DNA from: Yersinia massiliensis
GTDB taxonomy: Bacteria; Pseudomonadota; Gammaproteobacteria; Enterobacterales; Enterobacteriaceae
Length of the DNA stretch: 64,000 nt
Assembly (NCBI RefSeq): GCF_003048255.1
Contig: NZ_CP028487.1
Span: 4,216,001 to 4,280,000, forward strand
Reading direction: 5' to 3'
The position numbers and the translations under genes were made by a program. Positions 1 to 5,805 of this stretch are shown in pieces. The notes beneath the pieces were generated by a model. That model saw only the letters and a list, made by a program, of their open reading frames with translations, was not told where the DNA came from and made no database searches. Every line of letters starts with the position of its first letter. Within the stretch, counting starts at the first letter, position 1.

Positions 1-728
1 CTAGAGTCTTTATGTATATTTAAAGGTGTTCCGAGATGATAGTGAACAATATGTTCTGAATCAAATGATCTATATTCACTAGTTGCATCGACGATAATTA
101 TTTTAGCGCCATTATATTGTGAGCATTCTTCTATAATTTTTGAAGTAGTCCAACTTTTACCCCCACCGGTCGCCCCCAAAACTGCACAATGCCTACCAAA
201 CAATTTCTCTGGGGTCACACGGACATAACTATCAGAGCCGCCAGAAACAGCCCCTAAGTTAATCGTAACCCGTTCAATATCACTTTCACTCACCCCTTTA
301 TTTATAAGCTCAGGGATTAATGAGACAAACTCTAAAGGTGCAGAGAAAACACGATCACCTAATCGAGGGTATGACTTTATCCCAGACTCCACTTTTAAAT
401 CAGAAGTGTTAATTGAGCCAAGGAGTTGGATGTAACCTATCGCATCAACTTTATACTTTCCTTGAGAATCTTCAGATACCTCATTCCTATCCCTCTCTGG
501 TAACTTGACCTCAATTAATCGACCAAGGATTATTGACTGCTGGCCCTCTATTAATAATATCTCCCCAACCTCACCCTTTCCATATCTACCTCCTGACATA
601 TAGCTTCCGCTTATCTCACCCGCATGAGTAAGATTAATTTTTACACCCTGCGCAGAAACAGAAGAGACCACACCAACCTTTAACTCACCTCGCAAAACAC
701 CTACAGATGAAAAATTTTGATTAGACAT
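1..728 (-). CDS. herA: HerA-like ATPase of a SIR2-HerA defence pair (3' end off the window)
   Basis: The open frame starts at 728 and leaves the left edge still open after about 242 codons. The N-terminal ~130 residues form a beta-rich region of the HerA/HAS-barrel kind. A Walker A motif GATGGGKS lies at residues 185-192, followed by IIVDATSEY at 211-219, where HerA/FtsK-type ATPases carry a hydrophobic strand ending in an acidic residue. HerA is a hexameric DNA-translocating ATPase; in SIR2-HerA anti-phage systems it assembles with the SIR2 NADase. The gene starts 2 nt after the SIR2 stop codon, so the two are co-transcribed and probably translationally coupled. Base composition is AT-rich compared with the satellite core. 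Walker B and the C-terminal part are not visible, so intactness cannot be judged. Confidence 0.85.
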   Translation of the reverse strand, partial: MSNQNFSSVGVLRGELKVGVVSSVSAQGVKINLTHAGEISGSYMSGGRYGKGEVGEILLIEGQQSIILGRLIEVKLPERDRNEVSEDSQGKYKVDAIGYIQLLGSINTSDLKVESGIKSYPRLGDRVFSAPLEFVSLIPELINKGVSESDIERVTINLGAVSGGSDSYVRVTPEKLFGRHCAVLGATGGGKSWTTSKIIEECSQYNGAKIIIVDATSEYRSFDSEHIVHYHLGTPLNIHKDS

Positions 729-730
729 AA

Positions 731-2023
731 TCACTCCCCTCCAACTTGCTTTATTACTTTTGCAAGCTGATCAGCTGGTGTTAGCGCCCTCAAATTAGGA
801 ATTAAACCAACAAAGTCCTTAAATGAAGCATTCACAAAGTAAATATCATATCCGTCACCTGATAATTTCTTAAGCAATGACCAGTATTTACTAGAACCAT
901 CTCCACCATTATTTTCGATATGAGCTGCACATTTATAATCAGCTACAATCAACTTCATACTGGGATTTGACTTGATAGCTGAGTATATTGGTTCGGACAG
1001 GTGATCATCATTAAAGCCGAAGCCAGAAATCACCAAACAACTGTTTTTCTTTCTCAATGAGTCTAAAAACCTAGACAATAACTCTAAGTGAGGCTGAATA
1101 AATGCTTGCTGATACTTACCTTTTGCCGGATAAATTAAACATGCTGATGAGGCAGTTGGATTGTTATCTTCATATATTTGCCCATCATCTCTTGCCCAAC
1201 TCACGGAACCATGTAGTTTAAATAATTGAAACACACCCTCAATAAATTCATGTTCATTCTCATCTCTTTTTATAACATCATAATTAAAATACTTTCCATC
1301 AAACCTCCTTTTTCCTGTGTATGAAAGTCCATCTACTACCATCATTCCAAGCTCAGAGGCTGAGGATTCAAATGTCATATCATAGTTAGTAGTGAACACT
1401 TTCAATCGGGGATCTCTTACCCTCCTCCTAGCCATTTTTTGCAATAACATTTTGTAAGATGTCAAATCGCTTTTACCTGAAGTAATAAAAGATTGACACC
1501 TGTCTAATATAATAGATTTAACTTCATTTAAAAAACCAAAAACCTCTTCATCTTCATGGAAAGATAAATATGCATCACACTGCGATAAAAAATGCTCAAT
1601 ATTGGGATACTTAGTCTCGGAATATCTTACTTTTTTACATACGCTAATTGCGACAGGCTTTAATACAAATTTTTCGTCTACTTCATCTGGTTTTTCCCAC
1701 ATTGCACTCTTCCACAAGTCCCACATACTGGGACCACCCACCTCACCCAAGGATGTTCCACTACCTGCAAAAAAAGAAAGATTAGGGAACTGTAGAGAAC
1801 GCAATAAAATATCATTAAAAATACTTCTATTTTCCTTAACACTTTCAATATCTGACTCTTCCATTGGATTTACAGGCACAGTACTAAAATCAATTCCAGC
1901 CAAATCAAGCCCAATATTAGTATTCCTATCCCTCCAAAAAATAAATGAAGCATTATTTAAAGGTATCCACTCATTACTTCCTGGCTTTAAAAATGCAATA
2001 TTTCCGTCTGGATTAGTTGTCAT
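731..2023 (-). CDS. sir2: SIR2-domain NADase of a SIR2-HerA anti-phage system
   Basis: 430 aa. A sirtuin-type nucleotide-binding signature FFAGSGTS lies at residues 84-91, FTTNYD at 210-215, LHGSVSW at 270-276 (His271 is the likely catalytic or NAD-contact residue), and SGFGFNDDHL further on. This is the SIR2_2-like fold found in bacterial defence proteins, which hydrolyse NAD+ on phage infection instead of deacetylating proteins. The first ~65 residues before the fold are of unknown role. The gene sits directly upstream of the HerA-like ATPase in the cargo position of a P4-type satellite, beyond the delta gene and the candidate cos site. The AT-rich composition differs from the satellite core and suggests separate acquisition. 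Function is inferred from fold plus partner. Confidence 0.85.
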   Translation of the reverse strand: MTTNPDGNIAFLKPGSNEWIPLNNASFIFWRDRNTNIGLDLAGIDFSTVPVNPMEESDIESVKENRSIFNDILLRSLQFPNLSFFAGSGTSLGEVGGPSMWDLWKSAMWEKPDEVDEKFVLKPVAISVCKKVRYSETKYPNIEHFLSQCDAYLSFHEDEEVFGFLNEVKSIILDRCQSFITSGKSDLTSYKMLLQKMARRRVRDPRLKVFTTNYDMTFESSASELGMMVVDGLSYTGKRRFDGKYFNYDVIKRDENEHEFIEGVFQLFKLHGSVSWARDDGQIYEDNNPTASSACLIYPAKGKYQQAFIQPHLELLSRFLDSLRKKNSCLVISGFGFNDDHLSEPIYSAIKSNPSMKLIVADYKCAAHIENNGGDGSSKYWSLLKKLSGDGYDIYFVNASFKDFVGLIPNLRALTPADQLAKVIKQVGGE

Positions 2024-2340
2024 TTCTATTATTCCTTTTTGTTACTGACATCAAAATCATACCTTACCTGATTGATTATATAGAAAATAGCTGGAGCTGT
2101 AGTGATCAGTTCCACAACCATAACGTGATGAATAGGCTCATTGAAGACATATGATTTTAGCTATAAATTCGCATGTTGGACATCTTGCCGCAGCCTCATT
2201 GATACATAACCCAAAGATACATCCAGCAATCTCACACGGCACGATAGTACCAACCCTCTGCTAATTTAAATCGCTATAACTATAATAGACGCCTCAGCAA
2301 CTTAGTGCTGCATTAGACGAAAAGTCGGTCAAACCTCTGC

Positions 2341-2365
2341 GCGCGCAATACTCCCCCGCCTACGC
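2341..2365 (-). other. candidate P2/P4-type cos (packaging) site
   Basis: On the minus strand this reads GCGTAGGCGGGG, then GAGTAT, then TGCGCGC. The P2/P4 cohesive end as I remember it contains AGGCGGGG followed, after seven bases, by TGCGCGC, so two blocks of 7-8 bases match in order with nearly the same spacing. In P4 the cos site lies next to the sid-delta-psu late operon, and here it lies just beyond delta and before the defence cargo. The call is by recalled consensus and synteny; the cut positions are not known. Confidence 0.45.
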
Positions 2366-2385
2366 GCTCTGACTTTATCATGCAC

Positions 2386-2494
2386 TTTTCATGCATGACA
2401 TAGAGAGCCTACAAGCCCTTGTGGCGCGGTATTTTAGGTGTTTTGATGCCGGAGCGTTGCATGCAAAATCATGCACTATATGCATGCAGTGCTC
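2386..2494. repeat. cluster of ATGCA/TGCAT motifs
   Basis: Several copies of ATGCA and its complement TGCAT, partly as overlapping ATGCATG or TGCATGCA palindromes, are packed into about 110 bases between the candidate cos site and the late-operon terminator. No open frame explains them. They may be protein-binding sites for packaging or replication, but the role is unknown. The rest of the 2024-2599 gap shows no gene; it must contain the promoter of the SIR2-HerA pair. Confidence 0.4.
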
Positions 2495-2504
2495 ATTTTG
2501 GCAG

Positions 2505-2522
2505 GCTAGCCAGAGAAAAAGC
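2505..2522 (-). repeat. 18-bp inverted repeat, copy 1 (mate at 3811-3828)
   Basis: GCTTTTTCTCTGGCTAGC is present exactly at 2505-2522 on the minus strand and at 3811-3828 on the plus strand, bracketing sid and ogr/delta. Looser versions (CTTTTCTCTGGCT near 4670-4685, TTTTTTTCTGGCT near 8512-8524) occur at other block borders of the satellite. Confidence 0.6.
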
Positions 2523-2539
2523 CCTTAAACGGCAAGGGC
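2516..2539 (-). terminator. intrinsic terminator of the sid-delta operon
   Basis: Read on the minus strand, a GCCCTT / AAGGGC stem with a 7-nt loop is followed by TTTTT. It lies 60 bases after the ogr/delta stop codon. The T-tract side is part of an 18-bp sequence repeated at 3811-3828 in inverted orientation. Confidence 0.65.
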
Positions 2540-2599
2540 GAAGTGGTGAGAGTCGGAGAAAAGTCCCCGCTTTGAAAGGTTATAGGCGGAGTTAGATTA

Positions 2600-2845
2600 T
2601 TAATGAATTCGCGCGTTAGAGCCGTAGCGATTTAATATTTTCCGCTCTGGTAGAATAACATCAGGTATTATTTCTGGCTCTTTAACCGGTGGGCGGGTAA
2701 TTATTTTATCCACACTCTCAATCGATTTAAAAGTACAAGAACATTCTATATTCTGGCACTGATAATAGGCTTCTTTTGTCTGCTCAGATAAATAGCGGCT
2801 GGCACGCGTATGAGACGCATGTTTACACACAGGACAACGCATCAT
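2600..2845 (-). CDS. ogr/delta: Ogr/Delta-family late-gene activator
   Basis: 81 aa. A four-cysteine zinc-binding pattern, CPVC near the start and then CQNIEC, with RASRYLS between them, is the hallmark of the P2 Ogr / P4 Delta family. These small proteins bind TGT-N12-ACA dyads centred near -55 of late promoters and recruit RNA polymerase. This version is a single-domain form, whereas P4 Delta itself is a tandem duplication. It begins 2 nt after the sid stop, in the P4 order sid then delta. Its likely target, a GTTGT-N12-ACAAC site, lies upstream of sid at 3622-3643, so the operon is probably self-activating and can also respond to a helper-phage Ogr. Confidence 0.9.
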   Translation of the reverse strand: MMRCPVCKHASHTRASRYLSEQTKEAYYQCQNIECSCTFKSIESVDKIITRPPVKEPEIIPDVILPERKILNRYGSNARIH

Positions 2846-2847
2846 AA

Positions 2848-3549
2848 TTATTGCTCCCCGGCTGGGTTTAGTTTTTCCCGTTTTACCTTTATTGCTTCAA
2901 ATAACCGCGCACATTTTATCGGACTATTGTTCAGAGCAGAGTCAACATAACCCGGTTGTGGTTGTTGTAGTGTGAGTTCGGCTAATATCGATTCTTTCTC
3001 CATATCAAACGAATAAAGCCCCGCTAATGAAAGAAGAGTCGCTGTCAGTGTACCCAGTGCCTTCGCCGGTGATGAGTCAGTGTAGAGTTCGTTCGCAGTT
3101 ACCATGATTTTCGCTGCCCGGATGAGTTCGGGTGACAGAGTTTTCATCGCAGCAGACATTTCCAGCCTCGCATATTCCATCAACGCTACTTTATGTGTGT
3201 CTTTATAGGGTTTCGCAGAAGCACATAATTGCAGTGACGTGTAATCTTTATCCAACTCCAGCTCTTCAATCAAATGCCCGAATTCTTGTGCCAGCTCTCG
3301 CTGTGAAATCCGGCGGATATGTTCGGTTTGCAGCTCATCCGTCATTTCACCGCGCAGACTGCGAAACAATTTGCGCCAACTGCCGTCAGCCTGTTGGCTC
3401 TGGTTTTCGGCGTCGCGCTGCTTTTGCTGGCTGCGGTCAATGGACGCAATAATTTCTTCGTAGGTTTCTTCATTCTTCAGGTGTTGCGCTTTCGCCGCTT
3501 TAAAATTTTCAAGGGCGGGTGTTACTGGGTGTGGGGTTGTTTGGCTCAT
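2848..3549 (-). CDS. sid: P4 Sid-like capsid size determination protein
   Basis: 233 aa, against about 244 for P4 Sid. Similarity to remembered Sid runs through the N-terminal half: an ALENFKAAKAQHL segment, a run of charged helices, then TDELQTEHIRRISQRELAQE, matching Sid's SDELKQRHIERVARRELVQE. Sid forms an external scaffold around helper-phage capsomers and forces small T=4 heads that exclude the larger helper genome. It is all-alpha with no signal peptide. Database annotation of such proteins can be misleading (for example 'glycoprotein 3' or polarity suppression); position immediately upstream of delta supports Sid. A delta-type operator lies 73 bases upstream. Confidence 0.75.
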   Translation of the reverse strand: MSQTTPHPVTPALENFKAAKAQHLKNEETYEEIIASIDRSQQKQRDAENQSQQADGSWRKLFRSLRGEMTDELQTEHIRRISQRELAQEFGHLIEELELDKDYTSLQLCASAKPYKDTHKVALMEYARLEMSAAMKTLSPELIRAAKIMVTANELYTDSSPAKALGTLTATLLSLAGLYSFDMEKESILAELTLQQPQPGYVDSALNNSPIKCARLFEAIKVKREKLNPAGEQ

Positions 3550-3576
3550 CTCGTTATAACTCCGTCTCAGTCAATG

Positions 3577-3643
3577 TGGAGTCATTTTGCAAGCTCTCAC
3601 ACAACGCCTCAATCAATGCCCGTTGTGCCATTTCCCATACAAC
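3577..3643 (-). promoter_or_regulatory. Delta/Ogr-activated late promoter of sid
   Basis: The dyad GTTGT-N12-ACAAC occupies 3622-3643 and contains the exact Ogr/Delta core TGT-N12-ACA (3624-3641). Its centre is near 3632. The known -55 placement of such sites predicts a start near 3577, giving a 5' leader of about 28 nt before the sid ATG at 3549. No good -35 box is visible, as expected for an activator-dependent promoter. Confidence 0.7.
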
Positions 3644-3693
3644 ACACTCTCAAATCAAACTAAAAGGGCTATAAAAATAATAGTTTTATAAAA

Positions 3694-3798
3694 ACTGTTC
3701 ACTACTCTTCACTTCAGGGAAAAAGTATTAATAATCAATAAATAAAAGGGTGAGCAGTTCATTTAAAACTATTCACCAAGTGTTCACTACTGTTCACT
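3694..3798. repeat. crr: type I iteron cluster, candidate crr of the satellite
   Basis: Six decamers related to the P4 alpha-binding iteron GGTGAACAGT (or its complement ACTGTTCACC) lie at 3694-3703, 3704-3713, 3749-3758, 3768-3777, 3779-3788 and 3789-3798; another is at 3929-3938. P4 replication needs two such clusters, ori and crr, a few kilobases apart. The second cluster here is at 8394-8499. The surrounding 3664-4150 gap has no gene and is AT-rich. Confidence 0.75.
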
Positions 3799-3810
3799 GG
3801 GTTAAAAAGA

Positions 3811-3828
3811 GCTTTTTCTCTGGCTAGC
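3811..3828 (+). repeat. 18-bp inverted repeat, copy 2 (mate at 2505-2522)
   Basis: Exact inverted copy of the 18-mer at 2505-2522. Here it follows AAAAAGA and can form a weak AAAAAG/CTTTTT stem at the inner edge of the iteron cluster. Confidence 0.6.
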
Positions 3829-4021
3829 TTAAAAAGCAGGCAAAATCCTCACTGTTGTGCTCAACCACCACCACTCTTTTTAGAGCATTTTAATATCAAT
3901 CAATGTCTTTTAATTCATTTTAGCTTTAACTGTTCAGTACAAAAAAACACCCCTTCCACACATATACCCGAATACACCCACATAGACCCAGAGAGTCAAA
4001 TACCGTCATTTTTACGCGTGT

Positions 4022-4045
4022 TTGTTGTGGTAAATCACACAACAA
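4022..4045. promoter_or_regulatory. inverted repeat upstream of the AlpA/Vis gene
   Basis: TTGTTGTG and CACAACAA face each other across 8 bases, about 105 bases before the alpA start. In P4 the late leftward promoter upstream of vis is activated by Delta and repressed by Vis, so this dyad is a candidate operator. Its half-site spacing does not fit TGT-N12-ACA exactly, so which protein binds is uncertain. Confidence 0.4.
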
Positions 4046-4150
4046 CGGCTTGTTGCATCAGGTAAAAATATTCTCACAATAGGGGGCTACCCAACTGAAT
4101 CCCAGCAAACCCGGCGGTATATGGCCGGACAACCAATAAGGTAGCTTTTC

Positions 4151-4408
4151 ATGCTTGCAATGACACAACAGGCTTTATCCAATACGCCACCACCCATGGC
4201 AACACACTACCCGCGTGACCGCTTTATGCGTCTGCCGGAAGTGATTAACACCACCGCATTATCCCGCTCGACCATTTATGAACTGATTAGCCGTGACCAC
4301 TTCCCCGCACAGATTTCCCTCGGCGGTAAGAACGTCGCGTGGCTGGCCTCTGAGATTGAGGGCTGGATGGCAGAGTGTATTGCTAAGCGTCAGGGGGTAT
4401 CAGCATGA
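4151..4408 (+). CDS. alpA: AlpA/Vis-family DNA-binding regulator
   Basis: 85 aa. The core RFMRLPEVINTTALSRSTIY is the typical AlpA winged-helix/helix-turn-helix opening, followed by LISRDHFPAQISLGGKNVAW and an EIEGWM segment. P4 Vis, of this family, represses late transcription and acts as excisionase with the integrase. ATG at 4151 has a TAAGGT-like ribosome site upstream; starts at 4160 or 4196 are possible because the conserved domain begins near residue 25. The stop overlaps the next start (ATGA), so the two genes are translationally coupled. Confidence 0.85.
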   Translation: MLAMTQQALSNTPPPMATHYPRDRFMRLPEVINTTALSRSTIYELISRDHFPAQISLGGKNVAWLASEIEGWMAECIAKRQGVSA

Positions 4409-4644
4409 TCACCCTAAAAATCGGTGAGCAATTCTTCACTCTGAATGATGGCGACGTGCAGTACATCACTGAGGCGTTCCAGATTGCGCAGCAACAACCC
4501 GGTCTTGCTTTACCCAAGTACCGCAGCCAGCTAAACGGCGTGGTGCAAGTGATGTCAGGCAATGCGTCGAGTACACCAGCACAGGCCAATTTCTACTCCC
4601 GTGCTCCTGCTCAGCCCAAGCCTGATATTCAGACTGATTGTTAA
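4405..4644 (+). CDS. small hypothetical protein of the satellite
   Basis: 79 aa, family not recognised. The N-terminal half (ITLKIGEQFFTLNDGDVQYI) looks like a small beta-alpha unit, and the C-terminal 25 residues are Ala/Pro/Gln-rich and probably unstructured. The ATGA overlap with the AlpA-like gene and the plus-strand early operon context support a real gene. No catalytic motif is visible. Confidence 0.6.
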   Translation: MITLKIGEQFFTLNDGDVQYITEAFQIAQQQPGLALPKYRSQLNGVVQVMSGNASSTPAQANFYSRAPAQPKPDIQTDC

Positions 4645-4684
4645 ACCGATGACGCTCATCCCGCAAAAAGGGCTTTTCTCTGGC

Positions 4685-4714
4685 TTGCATTTTTTGCAGG
4701 CCTTGCGTTATAGT
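4685..4714 (+). promoter_or_regulatory. candidate early promoter of the immunity/alpha operon (PLE-like)
   Basis: TTGCAT at 4685-4690 and TATAGT at 4709-4714 are separated by 18 bases, predicting a start near 4721, just before seqA. P4 transcribes its immunity leader and replication genes from one early promoter at this place. Confidence 0.5.
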
Positions 4715-4745
4715 CGCCGTGCTGTCGTAAAATCGGCAGTCGGGC

Positions 4746-4769
4746 GTAGGAACCCGTGTTACTTATTGG
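4746..4769 (+). promoter_or_regulatory. seqA: seqA-like target of the immunity RNA
   Basis: GTAGGAA (4746-4752) and CTTATTGG (4762-4769) are the exact complements of the two arms of the seqB-like stretch inside the CI RNA (4905-4926). In P4, pairing of CI RNA with this upstream target causes premature transcription termination. An intrinsic terminator lies 7 bases downstream. Confidence 0.65.
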
Positions 4770-4775
4770 CGACTC

Positions 4776-4799
4776 AACACGCGCCATGCGTGTTTTTTT
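4776..4799 (+). terminator. intrinsic terminator in the immunity leader
   Basis: AACACGC and GCGTGTT form a 7-bp stem with a 5-nt loop, followed directly by a run of T. It sits between the seqA-like target and the CI RNA, a suitable place to end early transcripts when immunity is established. Confidence 0.6.
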
Positions 4800-4866
4800 A
4801 TGTCGTGGCCTCGGCCTACCAGTTTTTTACGCAGTGGTTTCTATACCGCTGTCGTTATCAAGCAAT

Positions 4867-4945
4867 GGTGGCCCAGGCGGGGCAGCCTTCGGGCTGGCCG
4901 GTTTCCAATAAGGCCGGTATTCCTACCCCCGTCTGGGCTACCACC
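4867..4945 (+). ncRNA. cI: P4-type CI immunity RNA
   Basis: The 79-nt segment folds on paper into a closed structure. GGTGG, CCCAG and GCGGGG at the 5' side pair with CCCCCGT, CTGGG and CCACC at the 3' side. A CAGCC-UUCG-GGCTG tetraloop hairpin lies inside, and the remainder exposes CCAATAAG and ATTCCTAC (4905-4926). These two arms are complementary to sites both upstream (4746-4769) and downstream (4953-4991). That is the seqA-cI(seqB)-seqC layout of P4 immunity, where a processed RNA of roughly this size shuts off the replication genes. It lies inside an open frame often annotated as an Ash-like protein; I take the RNA as the real gene. Confidence 0.7.
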
Positions 4946-4952
4946 CATAAGT

Positions 4953-4991
4953 GTAGGAACTTCGGTGGTAGCAATAACCAATACTTATTGG
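4953..4991 (+). promoter_or_regulatory. seqC: seqC-like target overlapping a ribosome-binding site
   Basis: GTAGGAA (4953-4959) and CTTATTGG (4984-4991) repeat the seqA arms and are complementary to the CI RNA. The second arm runs into GGAGG (4990-4994), the Shine-Dalgarno sequence of the Icd-like gene at 5003, so pairing could also block translation. Confidence 0.6.
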
Positions 4992-5002
4992 AGGCTGCCA
5001 CT

Positions 5003-5194
5003 ATGGCTACATCCCTCACCCCGTTATACCCGCAATTTATCTATCTGTTTGCTGCCGTTCGCCGTACTGAATTAACGGCACGTCCCTGCATGTTGCGTAC
5101 CATCGCCAGCAGTGAGAAGAATGCCCGCCTGCGTTTAACCCGTGACTACATCCTGTCGTTTGCTAGCCGCCTGCCACTGGGGGAGGTCGCATGA
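5003..5194 (+). CDS. Icd-like small protein of P4-type satellites
   Basis: 63 aa. FAAVRRTELTARPCMLRTIA, followed by SEKNARLRL and FASRLPLGEV, matches the short proteins annotated as host cell division inhibitor Icd-like or as the C-terminal part of Ash-family proteins. I chose ATG 5003 because GGAGG lies 8 bases upstream and similarity begins here. A longer frame from 4562 or 4862 reads through the immunity RNA and is probably not the translated product. The stop overlaps the next start (ATGA). It lies in the early operon under CI RNA control. The biochemical role is not established. Confidence 0.7.
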   Translation: MATSLTPLYPQFIYLFAAVRRTELTARPCMLRTIASSEKNARLRLTRDYILSFASRLPLGEVA

Positions 5195-5454
5195 ATACCC
5201 TTGCCGCCCGTTATGACTGTGATACGCAGTACAACATCCCTCACGCTGATTTCTTACGCCTCCAGCATGCACACAATGTCGGTGTGACGTTCCTCGATAT
5301 GCTGGAAACGCAAAGCAGCCTGTTGCACGGCATTACCCCACCATCACCTGAATCGTTCGCCTCAATGGTGGCGTTATTGACTGACCAGCTCGGACAGGTG
5401 ATGAACACCTGCGAATCACAAATCTTATCCCGCATGGAGGCACCTATCGTATGA
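5191..5454 (+). CDS. hypothetical protein of the satellite early operon
   Basis: 87 aa, family not recognised. Mostly helical by composition: HADFLRLQHAHNVGVTFLDM followed by a second helix ending near MNTCESQILSRM. It overlaps the Icd-like gene by 4 bases at its start and the next gene by 4 bases at its end, a tight coupling chain that argues for real translation. No motif or membrane segment is visible. Confidence 0.65.
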   Translation: MNTLAARYDCDTQYNIPHADFLRLQHAHNVGVTFLDMLETQSSLLHGITPPSPESFASMVALLTDQLGQVMNTCESQILSRMEAPIV

Positions 5455-5792
5455 ATACCCTGAATCAATCCTGTCTGCCCGTTGAAGTCCGTACCGCTGT
5501 TTATCGCCGTGCGTTAGCCCATGCCTATCTGGATACCTGCGTGTCTCACGGGGTACGCCTTGGTTACTCGCTGGATGAATTGCAAATGACGATTGCTATG
5601 GATATTGAGGGCTACTTTGTGCGCCAGCACGGGCCAGAAGCCGGTATGGATATGGCCTGTACCATGCTCAGTGACATGGTTCAGCCGGATATTTTGCTGG
5701 CTCCGCCGCGCCTGACAGTATTAGGGCAAAAAATGATGGATGAACTTTGCCAAACGCAGATAACCACAACCAGTCAAACCACCCTGCACTGA
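5451..5792 (+). CDS. small P4-satellite protein (DUF5375-like, from memory)
   Basis: 113 aa. RTAVYRRALAHAYLDTC, a central ELQMTIAMDIEGYFVRQ helix and GMDMACTMLSDMVQPD resemble a small family found just upstream of the alpha gene in P4-type elements; the DUF5375 label is recalled, not checked. All-alpha, without catalytic motifs. It is coupled to the previous gene by ATGA and precedes alpha by 13 bases with a GAGGAG ribosome site, so it belongs to the replication operon. Confidence 0.65.
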   Translation: MNTLNQSCLPVEVRTAVYRRALAHAYLDTCVSHGVRLGYSLDELQMTIAMDIEGYFVRQHGPEAGMDMACTMLSDMVQPDILLAPPRLTVLGQKMMDELCQTQITTTSQTTLH

Positions 5793-5805
5793 GGAGAAAC
5801 AGAGA

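Noticed and set aside
2024..2599. psu gene or remnant between delta and the SIR2 gene
   Set aside because: No frame of suitable length or sequence is present in this gap.
3694..3798. CRISPR array
   Set aside because: Repeats are about 10 bases, degenerate and irregularly spaced; they match replication iterons.
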